Assembly: GCF_905397375.1 (NCBI RefSeq)
Contig: NZ_CAJPVG010000001.1
Location: 124,001-188,000, forward strand
Direction: 5' to 3'
Length of the DNA stretch: 64,000 bases
Source of the DNA: Ralstonia mannitolilytica
GTDB taxonomy: Bacteria > Pseudomonadota > Gammaproteobacteria > Burkholderiales > Burkholderiaceae
In this document: piece by piece, positions 27,659 through 36,571 of the stretch
How the letters are laid out: every line of letters starts with the position of its first letter
Numbering within the stretch: position 1 is the stretch's first letter
The notes under the pieces: generated by a model
Told to the model about the DNA's origin: nothing
The model's input: only the letters and a program-made list of their open reading frames with translations
Databases searched by the model: none
Made by a program: the position numbers and the translations under genes

Positions 27659-29143
27659 ATGGAGCAGTACGACACCGTCATCCGCCAGGTCCGCATCGTG
27701 GACGGCAGCGGCCACGAGCCCGAGGCCACGCTGTTCGACGTGGCCATCACCGATGGGCGCATCGCCGCCATCGCCACGTCGGACTCCACCGCCTGGCTGG
27801 GCGACAAGGAAATCGCCGGCGACGGCCGCGTGCTCGCTCCCGGCTTCATCGACGTGCACACGCACGACGACACCAACGTCATCCGCACGCCCGACATGCT
27901 GCCCAAGGTGTCGCAGGGCATTACCACGGTCATCGTCGGCAACTGCGGCATCAGCGCGTCGCCGGCCACGCTCAAGGGCGATCCGCCTGACCCGATGAAC
28001 CTGCTCGGGCCGGCCAGCGCGTTCGCGTATCCGACCTTTGCGTCGTACGTGGAAGCCGTGGAACGCGCGCAGCCGGCGGTGAACGTGGCCGCGCTCGTTG
28101 GCCATACGGCGCTGCGCAACAACCACCTGGACCGCCTCGACCGGCCCGCCACCGCCGATGAGGTGGCAGGCATGCGCGCGCAGCTGCGCGAGGCGCTCGA
28201 CAACGGCGCGCTCGGGCTGTCCACGGGACTGGCCTACGCCAACGCCTTCGCATCGACCACCGAAGAAGTGATGGGCCTGGCCGAGCCGCTCGCCCAGGCC
28301 GGCGCCATCTACACCACGCATCTGCGCACGGAGTTTGCGGCGATCCTCGACGCGATGGACGAGGCCTACCGCGTCGGCAAGCATGCGCGTGTGCCCATCG
28401 TGATCTCGCACCTGAAATGCGCAGGCGCTGCCAACTGGGGCCGCGCCGGCGAGGTGCTGGCCTCGATCGAAAGCGCGCAGCGCTACCAGCCGGTCGGCTG
28501 CGACTGCTATCCGTACACCGCGAGCTCGTCCACGCTCGACCTGAAGCAGGTGACCGACGAATTCGACATCTTCATCACGTGGTCGGAGCCGCATCCGGGC
28601 ATGGCCGGGCAGACGCTCAAGGACATCGCCGCGGCATGGGGCACCGACCTGATGGAGGCCGCGCGCCGCCTGCAGCCGGCCGGCGCGGTCTATCACAACA
28701 TGTCGGCGCAGGATCTCGACCGCATCATCACGCACCCGGCCACCGTCATCGGCTCCGACGGCCTGCCGAACGATCCGAAACCGCATCCGCGCCTGTGGGG
28801 CGCCTTCCCGCGCGTGCTCGGCTACTACAGCCGTGAGCGCAAGCTGCTGTCGCTGGCGGCAGCCGTGCGCAAGATGACGGGCCAGTCCGCCGAGCGCTTC
28901 GGCCTGGCCGAACGCGGCCTGGTGCGCGAAGGCTACTGGGCCGACCTCGTCCTGTTCGACCCGGACACGGTGCGCGACGTCGCCACCTTTACCGACCCGC
29001 AGCAGCCCGCGGCGGGCATTGTGGCGGTGTGGGTCAACGGCCATCTGTCGTATCGCGAAGGCGCCGTGCAGCCGCGCCGCGCCGGACGCTTCCTCAGGCG
29101 CGCGCTGCGTGCGCACGCCGCGCCCGCCACGGAAGCCCACTGA
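27659..29143 (+). CDS. D-aminoacylase / N-acyl-D-amino-acid deacylase (amidohydrolase family)
   Basis: A 494-residue zinc hydrolase that removes the acyl group from N-acyl-D-amino acids or, as proposed here, N-acetyl-D-glucosaminate. Metal-site motifs are complete: FIDVHTHDDTN, the Cys in VGNCGISASP, THLRTE, ISHLKCAG and the Asp in IGSDGLPND. The C-terminus has the typical small beta domain (GYWADLVLFDPDTV). It overlaps the regulator's end almost exactly (start one base after the stop), indicating coupling. RidA follows after 38 bases. The substrate cannot be decided from sequence alone. Confidence 0.87.
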   Translation: MEQYDTVIRQVRIVDGSGHEPEATLFDVAITDGRIAAIATSDSTAWLGDKEIAGDGRVLAPGFIDVHTHDDTNVIRTPDMLPKVSQGITTVIVGNCGISASPATLKGDPPDPMNLLGPASAFAYPTFASYVEAVERAQPAVNVAALVGHTALRNNHLDRLDRPATADEVAGMRAQLREALDNGALGLSTGLAYANAFASTTEEVMGLAEPLAQAGAIYTTHLRTEFAAILDAMDEAYRVGKHARVPIVISHLKCAGAANWGRAGEVLASIESAQRYQPVGCDCYPYTASSSTLDLKQVTDEFDIFITWSEPHPGMAGQTLKDIAAAWGTDLMEAARRLQPAGAVYHNMSAQDLDRIITHPATVIGSDGLPNDPKPHPRLWGAFPRVLGYYSRERKLLSLAAAVRKMTGQSAERFGLAERGLVREGYWADLVLFDPDTVRDVATFTDPQQPAAGIVAVWVNGHLSYREGAVQPRRAGRFLRRALRAHAAPATEAH

Positions 29144-29181
29144 CACTGCATCCAAGTTTTGTTTGAAAGAAGGAAGGAACC

Positions 29182-29568
29182 ATGACGATTACGCGAATTG
29201 GCGTTGAAGGCGGCACCGGCACCGGTGGCCAGCACCTGCCCTTTGCCCGTGCGGCCGGCGCGGATGGCTGGCTCTTCGTCTCGGGCCAGACGCCCATGGT
29301 GAACGGCGAAGTGGTCGGCAACGGCATCGTCGAGCAATCGCACCAGACCCTCAAGAACCTGCTGGCCATCCTGGCCGAGGCCGGCTACGGCCCCGAGCAC
29401 GTCGTGCGCTGCGGCGTGTGGCTGGATGACCCGCGCGACTTCCAGTCGTTCAACAAGGTGTTCAAGGAGTACTTTGGCGCCAACCCGCCGGCCCGCTCGT
29501 GCGTGGTGTCGAGCATGGTGATCGACTGCAAGGTCGAGGTCGACTGCGTGGCCTACAAGAAGCCCTGA
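29182..29568 (+). CDS. RidA-family protein
   Basis: A 128-residue YjgF/YER057c/UK114 fold protein. RidA enzymes hydrolyse reactive enamine/imine intermediates released by PLP-dependent dehydratases. The key Arg is present in NPPARSCVVSSM. Its presence between a deacylase and a permease, in a locus with a divergent PLP deaminase, is exactly what is expected if that deaminase releases 2-aminoacrylate-like enamines. A GAAGGAAGGAA ribosome site precedes it. Confidence 0.9.
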   Translation: MTITRIGVEGGTGTGGQHLPFARAAGADGWLFVSGQTPMVNGEVVGNGIVEQSHQTLKNLLAILAEAGYGPEHVVRCGVWLDDPRDFQSFNKVFKEYFGANPPARSCVVSSMVIDCKVEVDCVAYKKP

Positions 29569-29655
29569 CAGAAGAAGCGAACCTTCAAAACGGGCGCCCT
29601 GCACAACGGGGCGCCTCACAACAAGAGCCGTGAAATCCCCTGAGGAGGAAACCCG

Positions 29656-31008
29656 ATGGTCATGATGCAAGGCAACTCGCTGTTGCTGACCGCCGCACTG
29701 GCGGTGGTGGCGCTCATTTACCTGATCGCCGTCCAGAAACTGAACCCGTTCGTCACGCTGATCGTCGTCTCGCTTGTGCTGGGCGTGGTGGTCGGCATGC
29801 CGATGGGCAACATCGTCAAGGCGTTTGAAACCGGCGTGGGCAACACGCTCGGCCACATTGCCCTGGTGGTGGGCCTCGGCACGATGCTCGGCAAGATGAT
29901 GGCCGAGTCCGGTGGCGCCGAGCGCATCGCCAAGACGCTCATCCAGGCGTTTGGCGAGAAGAACGCGCACTGGGCGATGATGGTGGTGGCGTTCATCATC
30001 GGTTTGCCGGTGTTCTTCGAAGTCGGCTTCGTGCTGCTGATCCCGATCGCCTTCAACGTGGCCAAGCGCACGGGCACGCCGATCCTGATGGTGGGCCTGC
30101 CGATGGTGGCGGGCCTGTCCGTGGTGCACGGTCTGATCCCGCCGCATCCGGCAGCGCTGCTGGCCGTGACGGCATATCAGGCAGACATCGGCAAGACCAT
30201 CCTGTACGCGCTCATCGTCGGCCTGCCGACTGCCATCCTGGCCGGTCCGGTATGGGCGATGCTGGTGTCGCGCTACGTGAAGCCGGTGGAGGACAACCCC
30301 CTCGCCGCGCAATTCGTTGAAGCCGATCAGACGCGCGAGCTGCCGGGTTTCGGCATCACGCTGTTCACGATCCTGCTGCCGGTGGTGCTGATGCTGATCG
30401 GCAGCTGGGCCGATCTCTTCACCACGCCCAAGACGCTGGCCAACGACATCCTGAAGCTGGCCGGCAACTCCGTCATGGCGCTGCTCATTGCTGCGCTGGT
30501 GAGCTTCTACACGTTCGGCAAGGCGCGCGGCTTCAACCGCGACACCATCCTCAAGTTCACCAACGAATGTCTGGCTCCCATCGCCACGATCACGCTGGTG
30601 GTGGGCGCAGGCGGCGGCTTCGGCCAGATCCTGCGCGACTCGGGTGTGTCGAAGGCGATCGTCGGCGTGGCCATGGGTGCGAACCTGTCGCCGCTGCTGC
30701 TGGGCTGGGTGGTGGCGGTGATGATCCGCATCGCCACGGGTTCGGCCACGGTCGCCATGACGACCGCCTGCGGCATCGTCGCCCCGATCGCCGCAGCTTC
30801 GGGCGCCGCCGTGCGGCCAGAGCTGATGGTGCTGGCCACCGGCGCCGGTTCGCTGATCCTGTCGCACGTCAACGATGGCGGCTTCTGGCTGGTGAAGGAG
30901 TACTTCAACCTGACCGTGCCGCAGACCTTCAAGACGTGGACGGTGCTGGAAACGATCATCTCGATCGTCGCGCTGCTGCTGACGCTGGCGCTGTCGACCG
31001 TGATCTGA
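29656..31008 (+). CDS. GntP-family sugar-acid permease
   Basis: A 450-residue inner-membrane symporter with about twelve helices. GntP landmarks: GVGNTLGHIALVVGLGTMLG, VFFEVGFVLLIPIAF, HGLIPPHPAALL and LSHVNDGGFWLVKEYF. Characterised members import gluconate, idonate, fructuronate or D-serine (DsdX). It lies within the deacylase-RidA-aldolase operon, behind a TGAGGAGGAAA site. It is the presumed uptake route for the pathway's substrate; both sugar acids and D-amino acids are within the family's range. Confidence 0.92.
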   Translation: MVMMQGNSLLLTAALAVVALIYLIAVQKLNPFVTLIVVSLVLGVVVGMPMGNIVKAFETGVGNTLGHIALVVGLGTMLGKMMAESGGAERIAKTLIQAFGEKNAHWAMMVVAFIIGLPVFFEVGFVLLIPIAFNVAKRTGTPILMVGLPMVAGLSVVHGLIPPHPAALLAVTAYQADIGKTILYALIVGLPTAILAGPVWAMLVSRYVKPVEDNPLAAQFVEADQTRELPGFGITLFTILLPVVLMLIGSWADLFTTPKTLANDILKLAGNSVMALLIAALVSFYTFGKARGFNRDTILKFTNECLAPIATITLVVGAGGGFGQILRDSGVSKAIVGVAMGANLSPLLLGWVVAVMIRIATGSATVAMTTACGIVAPIAAASGAAVRPELMVLATGAGSLILSHVNDGGFWLVKEYFNLTVPQTFKTWTVLETIISIVALLLTLALSTVI

Positions 31009-31044
31009 GTCTGTTCTGTTGATGTGTTGATCTAGGAGAACGTT

Positions 31045-31671
31045 GTGGGTATCGATTCCGTCGTCAAGGCCGGCCCGGTGATCCCGGTGCTGCAGTTCCA
31101 ATCCGTCGATGAAGGCGTCAAGGTGTGCCGCGCGCTGTACGAGGGCGGCATCCGCACGTTCGAGATCACCATGCGCACGCCGGTGGCCCTCGACACCATT
31201 GCGGCGGTGGCCAAGGACCTGGGCAGCGATGCCATCATCGGGGCCGGCACGCTCACGCGGCCCGAGCACTTTCAGCAGGCCAAGGACGCCGGCGCCGTGT
31301 TTGCCGTATCGCCTGGCGTCACGCCGATGCTGGCCGTGGCTCAAGCGAAGGCCGAGCTCGACTGGCTGCCCGGCATCGCCACGCCGTCCGAGCTGATCCT
31401 GGCGCTCGAGTTCGGGCTGACCACGCTGAAGTTCTTCCCGGCCGAAGCCGCCGGCGGCATCCCGATGCTCAAGTCGATCTACGGGCCGTTTGGCGATGTG
31501 CGTTTCTGCCCGACCGGCGGGATCACGCCGCAAAGCGCCCCAGACTATCTCGCATTGCCAAACGTGGTGTGCGTGGGCGGCTCGTGGATGGTTCCCAAGG
31601 ACAAGGTCGCTGCCGGCGACTGGGCGGGCATCACGGCGCTGGCCAGGGAAGCGGCCACGCTCAAGCGGTAA
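31045..31671 (+). CDS. eda: KDPG / 4-hydroxy-2-oxoglutarate aldolase
   Basis: A 208-residue class I aldolase splitting 2-keto-3-deoxy-6-phosphogluconate into pyruvate and glyceraldehyde-3-phosphate. The Schiff-base Lys is about residue 129 in TTLKFFPAEAAGG, and the general acid Glu is in GGIRTFEITMRTP. The phosphate-binding segment CPTGGITPQSAP is present. GTG start at 31045 behind CTAGGAGA. It ends the operon 36 bases after gntP. A canonical eda for the Entner-Doudoroff pathway may exist elsewhere; this copy seems dedicated to the present cluster. Confidence 0.92.
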   Translation: MGIDSVVKAGPVIPVLQFQSVDEGVKVCRALYEGGIRTFEITMRTPVALDTIAAVAKDLGSDAIIGAGTLTRPEHFQQAKDAGAVFAVSPGVTPMLAVAQAKAELDWLPGIATPSELILALEFGLTTLKFFPAEAAGGIPMLKSIYGPFGDVRFCPTGGITPQSAPDYLALPNVVCVGGSWMVPKDKVAAGDWAGITALAREAATLKR

Positions 31672-31705
31672 TCACGTCACCTCTCTCGCGCGGCCGGCTT
31701 TGGCG

Positions 31706-32431
31706 TCAAACGAAGCTGACCGCGCGCTCCATCTGCTCCCGATACTGGACGATGTCTTCGATGGTCAGCACCGGCAGGTTGTGCTGATCGGCGAAGCGCA
31801 CCGCGTCATCACGGCGCGCCATGGTGCCGTCGGGCAGCATCAACTCACATAGCACGGCCGCCGGCTGCAAGCCGGCCAGGCGTGCCAGGTCGACCGAGCC
31901 CTCGGTATGACCGCGCCGCGTCAACACCCCACCGTCCTTTGCCACCAGCGGGAACACGTGCCCCGGGCTGACAACGGATTGCGTATCGGCATCCGCCGCA
32001 ATGGCCGCGCGGATGGTCGTGATGCGGTCCGCCGCCGACACGCCGGTGCTCACGCCGGTACGCGCCTCGATCGACACCGTGAACGCCGTGCCGTACTGGC
32101 TGCGGTTCTCTTCCACCATTGGCCGCAGGCCCAGTGCGGCCGCCTTCTCGGCCGTCAGGCACAGGCACACGATGCCGCTGCATTCGCGGATCAGCATCGC
32201 CATGCTGGCCTGCGTAAGCTTGTCAGCGGCGACGATGAGGTCCGCCTCGTTCTCGCGGTCGGCATCGTCGAGCACGACAACCGGTACGCCCAGGCGCACC
32301 GCGTCGAGCGCGGCCGCCATGCGCGCCGGCATGTCGGCCGGGTCGAAGCGCGCTTCGACGGCATCAAGGGTCGCATGACCGGCAGGCAATGCGGGCGGAT
32401 GAATGACGGGGGATTGCTGAGTGGACAACAT
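31706..32431 (-). CDS. ribB: 3,4-dihydroxy-2-butanone-4-phosphate synthase
   Basis: A 241-residue RibB making the four-carbon precursor of riboflavin from ribulose-5-phosphate. The catalytic motif [15 protein letters not shown] is intact, as are [20 protein letters not shown] and the acidic residues near [12 protein letters not shown]. No GTP cyclohydrolase II domain is fused. The ATG at 32431 follows AGGAG; a longer frame upstream is not needed. An FMN riboswitch lies in its leader, so expression falls when FMN is abundant. As a lone ribB under a riboswitch it is probably an extra copy to the main rib operon. Confidence 0.93.
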   Translation of the reverse strand: MLSTQQSPVIHPPALPAGHATLDAVEARFDPADMPARMAAALDAVRLGVPVVVLDDADRENEADLIVAADKLTQASMAMLIRECSGIVCLCLTAEKAAALGLRPMVEENRSQYGTAFTVSIEARTGVSTGVSAADRITTIRAAIAADADTQSVVSPGHVFPLVAKDGGVLTRRGHTEGSVDLARLAGLQPAAVLCELMLPDGTMARRDDAVRFADQHNLPVLTIEDIVQYREQMERAVSFV

Positions 32432-32555
32432 GGAAACGCTCCTCGCTGAGATTGGCGACAAGACGTTCCAGGGCAAGCAGACAAACACGCCCGTGCAACG
32501 GCAACGCCCGGCAAAGCCGAAGCGCGCCCCGTCGGCGGGAGCATGTCGTTCCGCA

Positions 32556-32710
32556 CATCTTCTTCCATCCGGACTCTGACCGTCGGCCCCGGCATCTCAC
32601 CGGATCTGCTGACCCCGATATGCAGGCGCATACCGGGCGCTCGCGGGCTCACGGGCGCAAACACACTGCCCGCATACCGCCGGTGGGGAATTCCACCCCG
32701 CCCTGAAGAC
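32556..32710 (-). ncRNA. FMN riboswitch (RFN element)
   Basis: Read on the minus strand, the conserved RFN core is clear: AGGGCGGGGTGGAATTCCCC followed by ACCGGCGGTA, then a variable arm containing AGCCCGCGAGCGC, then GGTCAGCAGATCCGGTGAGA, GCCGGGGCCGACGGTCAGAG and TCCGGATGGAAGAAGA at the 3' end. About 125 bases separate it from the ribB start; the last part holds AGGAG, so it may act on translation or through a terminator in the GC-rich expression platform. Confidence 0.95.
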
Positions 32711-32806
32711 GTACTGAACCGGCAGGATTGCCGGCAGGCGCCATCCTACCGCAACAAGGTGCAGGACCTCCACCCTACTGATGAGTCGGACAAAGCGCAG
32801 CACGCG

Positions 32807-34030
32807 TCATCCGGCCCGCGCCAGCATGGCGTGCAACAGCACGTCGGCGCCGCGCGTGACGTCTTCGGGCAGGGCGTCCTCGGCTTCGTTGTGGCTCAGG
32901 CCGTTGACGCACGGGATGAAGATCATCGCCGTCGGGCAATGCCTGGCGATGTGAATGGCATCGTGCCCCGCGCCGCTCACGATGCGCTGATGCGGGTAGT
33001 CGAGCCGCTCCACCGCATCGGCGACGGCCTTGACGCACGCGGCATCGAACGGCGTGGCCGGGCTCACCCAATGCTGGTCGATCCGCACTGCCAGGCCGCG
33101 GCGCGCGGCGATCTCGGCAAAGCGCTCGCGCAGCGCGGCTTCCATCTGTGCGATGCGCGCGTCCTCGTGATGGCGCAAGTCCACCGCGAAGGCAAGGTCG
33201 GCGGCGATGGTGTTGCGCGAGGCGTTGCGGATGCCGATCTCGCCGATGGTCACGAGGCCGTGCGGCGCAAAGGCGTCGACCAGGACTTCGAGCGAACACG
33301 CCATCTCGGCAGCGGCAAACATCGCGTCGCGGCGAAAACGCATCGGCGTCGTCCCGGCATGCGCGGCCTGGCCCTGCACGCGCACGTCGAGCCAGCGGAT
33401 GGCCTGCCCGCCCGTGACGACGCCAATCGGCACGCCGTTCTCCTCCAGGATCGGGCCCTGCTCGATATGCGCCTCGAAATACGCATCGAACGGCTCGCCC
33501 GGGACCGCGCGATCGCCTGCATAGCCTGTCGCATCCAGCGCCTCGGCGACGGAAACGCCCTGTACATCGCGCGAGGCCAGTGCCTGCTCCAGCGGCATCA
33601 CGCCCGCAAACGCGGCGGAACCCAGCATGGCCGGCGTAAAGCGCGCGCCCTCCTCGTTCGTCCACACGGCGATCTCGATCGGCTTATCGGTTTCGATGCC
33701 CGCATCGTTGAGCGTGCGCACGACTTCCAGCGCGGCCAGCACGCCATACACGCCGTCGAAGCGGCCGCCTTCGGGCTGCGTGTCGAGATGGCTGCCGCTT
33801 GCCACCGGGCGAGCATCGGCGCGCTTGCCCGCCCGGCGCGCAAAGAGGTTGCCGATGCGGTCGGTGCTGAGCGTCATGCCGGCGTCCTGGCACCAGCGTG
33901 CAAACAGGGCGCGGCCCGCCGCATCGTCTTCGGTCAGCGCCAGGCGCCGCACGCCGCCCTTGGGCGTGCCGCCCACCGCTGCCATTTCCATCAGGCTCGA
34001 CCACAGCCGCGCCCCGTTGACCTTCAGCAT
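32807..34030 (-). CDS. M20-family Zn-dependent hydrolase (N-carbamoyl-L-amino acid hydrolase / allantoate amidohydrolase type)
   Basis: A 407-residue dinuclear-metal amidohydrolase. Ligand segments are complete: GSHLDTQPEGGRFDGVYG, NEEGARF, FEAHIEQGP, and SGAGHDAIHIA near the C-terminus. The dimerisation segment GQAAHAGTTPMRFRRDA is typical of the HyuC/AllC/UAB group, which cleaves N-carbamoyl or ureido bonds. Exact substrate unknown. The start at 34030 is chosen because AGAGGAA lies eight bases upstream; the in-frame ATG at 34048 has none. It is divergent from an MHS transporter across an AT-rich, repeat-bearing gap. Confidence 0.87.
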   Translation of the reverse strand: MLKVNGARLWSSLMEMAAVGGTPKGGVRRLALTEDDAAGRALFARWCQDAGMTLSTDRIGNLFARRAGKRADARPVASGSHLDTQPEGGRFDGVYGVLAALEVVRTLNDAGIETDKPIEIAVWTNEEGARFTPAMLGSAAFAGVMPLEQALASRDVQGVSVAEALDATGYAGDRAVPGEPFDAYFEAHIEQGPILEENGVPIGVVTGGQAIRWLDVRVQGQAAHAGTTPMRFRRDAMFAAAEMACSLEVLVDAFAPHGLVTIGEIGIRNASRNTIAADLAFAVDLRHHEDARIAQMEAALRERFAEIAARRGLAVRIDQHWVSPATPFDAACVKAVADAVERLDYPHQRIVSGAGHDAIHIARHCPTAMIFIPCVNGLSHNEAEDALPEDVTRGADVLLHAMLARAG

Positions 34031-34411
34031 GTCTGCATTCCTCTGCATGCGCGCCGACCGGCTCGGCGCATTCAGGCGTCTTTATCTGGCAATCGCAAAA
34101 TGCGCGTCAAATTGCGAATGTTTATCCGGGCTATAAGCGGGGCAAATATTCCCACCAACCCACCGATGCGAAACGCACGGTGGTGCTGCCCGACCGCACC
34201 GCCGTAGCGCAGACATCCCCGCCCGCGCCCCACTCCGATGCATAAGCCCGGCTAATACGGGGAATCAAAAATGCGAATTTGCCGGCATCCGCATCGGTGC
34301 GCATAAATGGCGGCGTCGGCTGACGACCGACAACCCGCTCTCGTGGCACAGACCGATGCACGAACATCGGCGGCGCGGCGGCGGGCCACGCCCAAAAGAG
34401 GAGGACGCCCC
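34031..34411. promoter_or_regulatory. Divergent control region with two inverted AT-flanked CCGGGCT sites
   Basis: The region is clearly AT-richer than its neighbours. TTTATCCGGGCTATAA at 34121-34136 and, on the opposite strand, TATTAGCCGGGCTTAT at 34257-34242 share the core CCGGGCT with A/T flanks. CAAATTGCGAATGTTTAT (from 34108) is loosely mirrored by CAAATTCGCATTTTTGAT on the other strand ending near 34283. TTATCCGGGCTATAA is also close to a LysR-type T-N11-A box. These are probably operators shared by the hydrolase gene and the transporter operon. Confidence 0.45.
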
Positions 34412-35743
34412 ATGTCAGCATCACAGCCATCCACGGCCGCCACGGCCACGCACCAGCCCGTGCGCGCGGCCACGGCCGCCTTCATCGGCACGGCGGTCGA
34501 GTTCTACGACTACTACACCTATGCCACCGCCGCCGCGCTCGTCCTGGGTGAGGTGTTCTTCCCGAGCAGCAACCGTTTCCTGAGCACGATGGCGTCGTTT
34601 GCGACGTTCTTTGTGGGCTTCATTGCGCGGCCGCTTTCCGGCGCCGTGTTCGGCCACCTGGGAGATCGCATCGGCCGCAAGAAGATGCTGCTCGTGACAA
34701 TGCTCCTGATGGGCCTTGCCACCACGGGCATCGGCCTGCTGCCCGGCTACGCGACCATCGGCATCTGGGCGCCGATCCTGCTGGTGCTGCTGCGCGTGCT
34801 GCAGGGCATTGCGGTGGGCGGCGAATGGGGCGGCGCGGTGCTGATGGCGAGCGAGCACGCGCCAAAAGCGAAGCGCGTGTTCTTCGCATCGTTCCCGCAG
34901 ATGGGCAGCCCGGCCGGGTTGATCCTGTCGCTGCTGTCGTTCCGGCTGGTGTCATCGCTCGACCACGACAGCTTCGTCACGTGGGGCTGGCGCCTGCCGT
35001 TCCTCGCGAGCTTCGTGCTGCTGCTCGTGGGCGTGGCGATCCGCATGGGCGTCAAGGAATCGCCCGAGTTCGAGCGCGTGCAGAAGAACAACGAAGTGCT
35101 GAAGAACCCGGTGGGCGAAGTGCTGCGCACGGCGTGGCGCCCGATCGCGCTGGCGGCGATGGCCACGACGATCGGCTCGGCCGGCTTCTTCTTCACCAAC
35201 ACGTTCATGATTTCGTACGTCACCACGCATCTCGGCATGTCGAAGGCGCTGATTCTCGACTGCCTGTTCATCGTGACGATCCTGCAGTTGCTGTCGCAGC
35301 CGGTGTCGGCGCTGCTGGCACAGCGCTACGGCGACACGCGCTTCCTCACGTGGGCCGCGTTCGTCTCGATGTTCACGCCGTATCCGATGTTCCTGCTGGT
35401 GAGTACGCAGAACGCGGTGGCGATGGTGGCGGGCATCACGCTGGCAGTCGTCACGCTTTCTGCCGTGTATGCCGTGATTGCGGGCTTCATGACGCCGGCC
35501 TTCCCGGCGCGCGTGCGCTACTCCGGCATCTCGATCGCGTACCAGCTCTGCACCATGATCGCCGGCGGGACGACACCGCTGATCGGCACGATGCTCGCCG
35601 AGCGCTACAAGGGCGAATGGCTGCCGCTCGCGCTGTTCTTCACGGTGCTCTCCGCCATCTCGCTGGCCGGCATCATCGGCCTGGGCCGTTATCGCGACGG
35701 CAGGCAGCCCGCAGAAGAAGCCGCGGCGCTCGCCACGAATTGA
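34412..35743 (+). CDS. MFS transporter, metabolite:H+ symporter (MHS) family
   Basis: A 443-residue, 12-helix importer. The start TAVEFYDYYTYATAAALVLG, the GHLGDRIGRKKMLL motif and LRVLQGIAVGGEWGGAVLMA are MHS hallmarks (shikimate/proline-betaine/dicarboxylate permease group). The ATG at 34412 follows AGAGGAGGA. Its stop overlaps the next start (TGATG), so it is coupled to the class II aldolase gene. It probably imports the substrate of this catabolic cluster, a small organic acid or related compound. Confidence 0.92.
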   Translation: MSASQPSTAATATHQPVRAATAAFIGTAVEFYDYYTYATAAALVLGEVFFPSSNRFLSTMASFATFFVGFIARPLSGAVFGHLGDRIGRKKMLLVTMLLMGLATTGIGLLPGYATIGIWAPILLVLLRVLQGIAVGGEWGGAVLMASEHAPKAKRVFFASFPQMGSPAGLILSLLSFRLVSSLDHDSFVTWGWRLPFLASFVLLLVGVAIRMGVKESPEFERVQKNNEVLKNPVGEVLRTAWRPIALAAMATTIGSAGFFFTNTFMISYVTTHLGMSKALILDCLFIVTILQLLSQPVSALLAQRYGDTRFLTWAAFVSMFTPYPMFLLVSTQNAVAMVAGITLAVVTLSAVYAVIAGFMTPAFPARVRYSGISIAYQLCTMIAGGTTPLIGTMLAERYKGEWLPLALFFTVLSAISLAGIIGLGRYRDGRQPAEEAAALATN

Positions 35744-36567
35744 TGTCCACCTCCAATCGCATTTCCATGGAAGCCCAACACGGTTCGCTGCACACGCGCC
35801 GCCCGGCGGCGTTTTCCGAAGAGGAATGGCAGATCCGCACGGATCTTGCCGCGCTGTATCGGCTGGTCGATCACTTCCGCATGACTGACATGATCGACAC
35901 GCACATCACCGCGCGCCTGCCCGATGAAAACGGCCGTCCGACGTTCCTCATCAACCGCTACGGCGTGCTGTTCGGCGAGATGCGCGCATCCGACCTCGTC
36001 AAGATCGACCTGGACGGCAACGTCGTCGACGCGCGGGCCGACGCCAATCCTGAACACTACGCCGTCAACGCGGCGGGCTTCACGATCCATTCGGCGGTTC
36101 ATGCTGCGCGCGACGATCTGCATTTCGTGGTGCACACGCATACGGCGGCGGGCATCGCGGTGTCGGCACAGGAGCATGGGCTGCTGCCGATCAGCCAGCA
36201 TGCGCTGAAGTTCTACGGCAAGCTCGCGTATCACGATTACGAAGGCATCGCGCTGGACCTGGGCGAGCGCCAACGCCTGGTGCGCGACTTCGGTCCGCAC
36301 AAGGCGATGATCCTGCGCAACCACGGCCTGCTCACGGGCGGTGCAACGGCGGCCGACGCATTTCACGAGATCTACTTCCTGGAGCGCGCATGCCAGGCGC
36401 AGATCCAGGCGCTGGCCGGCGGCACGCCGCTGCGCTTCCCTCCAGAGGACATCCGGCAGCGCACGGCAGCACAGTTCAACCGCGAAGAATCGCCCGTCAT
36501 CGCGCGGCGTGCATGGCTCGCTGCGCTGCGGCTGATCGACACCTCGCGCTCGGACTACCGGAGCTGA
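35743..36567 (+). CDS. Class II aldolase/adducin family protein
   Basis: A 274-residue protein with the class II aldolase fold. Metal-binding His residues lie in VVHTHTAAGIAVS and ILRNHGLLTGG, and the acidic residue is probably in MIDTHITARLP. Members include fuculose-phosphate-type aldolases, decarboxylases and uncharacterised enzymes; without a typical phosphate-binding set the function is open. It is translationally coupled to the transporter (TGATG overlap) and followed four bases later by a hydroxyacid dehydrogenase gene. A start at 35767 (MEAQHGS) is possible. Confidence 0.85.
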   Translation: MSTSNRISMEAQHGSLHTRRPAAFSEEEWQIRTDLAALYRLVDHFRMTDMIDTHITARLPDENGRPTFLINRYGVLFGEMRASDLVKIDLDGNVVDARADANPEHYAVNAAGFTIHSAVHAARDDLHFVVHTHTAAGIAVSAQEHGLLPISQHALKFYGKLAYHDYEGIALDLGERQRLVRDFGPHKAMILRNHGLLTGGATAADAFHEIYFLERACQAQIQALAGGTPLRFPPEDIRQRTAAQFNREESPVIARRAWLAALRLIDTSRSDYRS

Positions 36568-36571
36568 GCGC

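Noticed and set aside
28933..31533. 866-codon minus-strand frame opposite the aminoacylase-ridA-gntP-eda genes
   Set aside because: Very His/Arg/Gln-rich translation typical of an antisense frame; four recognisable genes occupy the plus strand.
24420..31671. Reading this cluster as simple D-serine or D-amino-acid catabolism
   Set aside because: It would not explain the linked 2-keto-3-deoxygluconate kinase and KDPG aldolase, so I favour an amino-sugar acid; the D-amino-acid reading remains the fallback.
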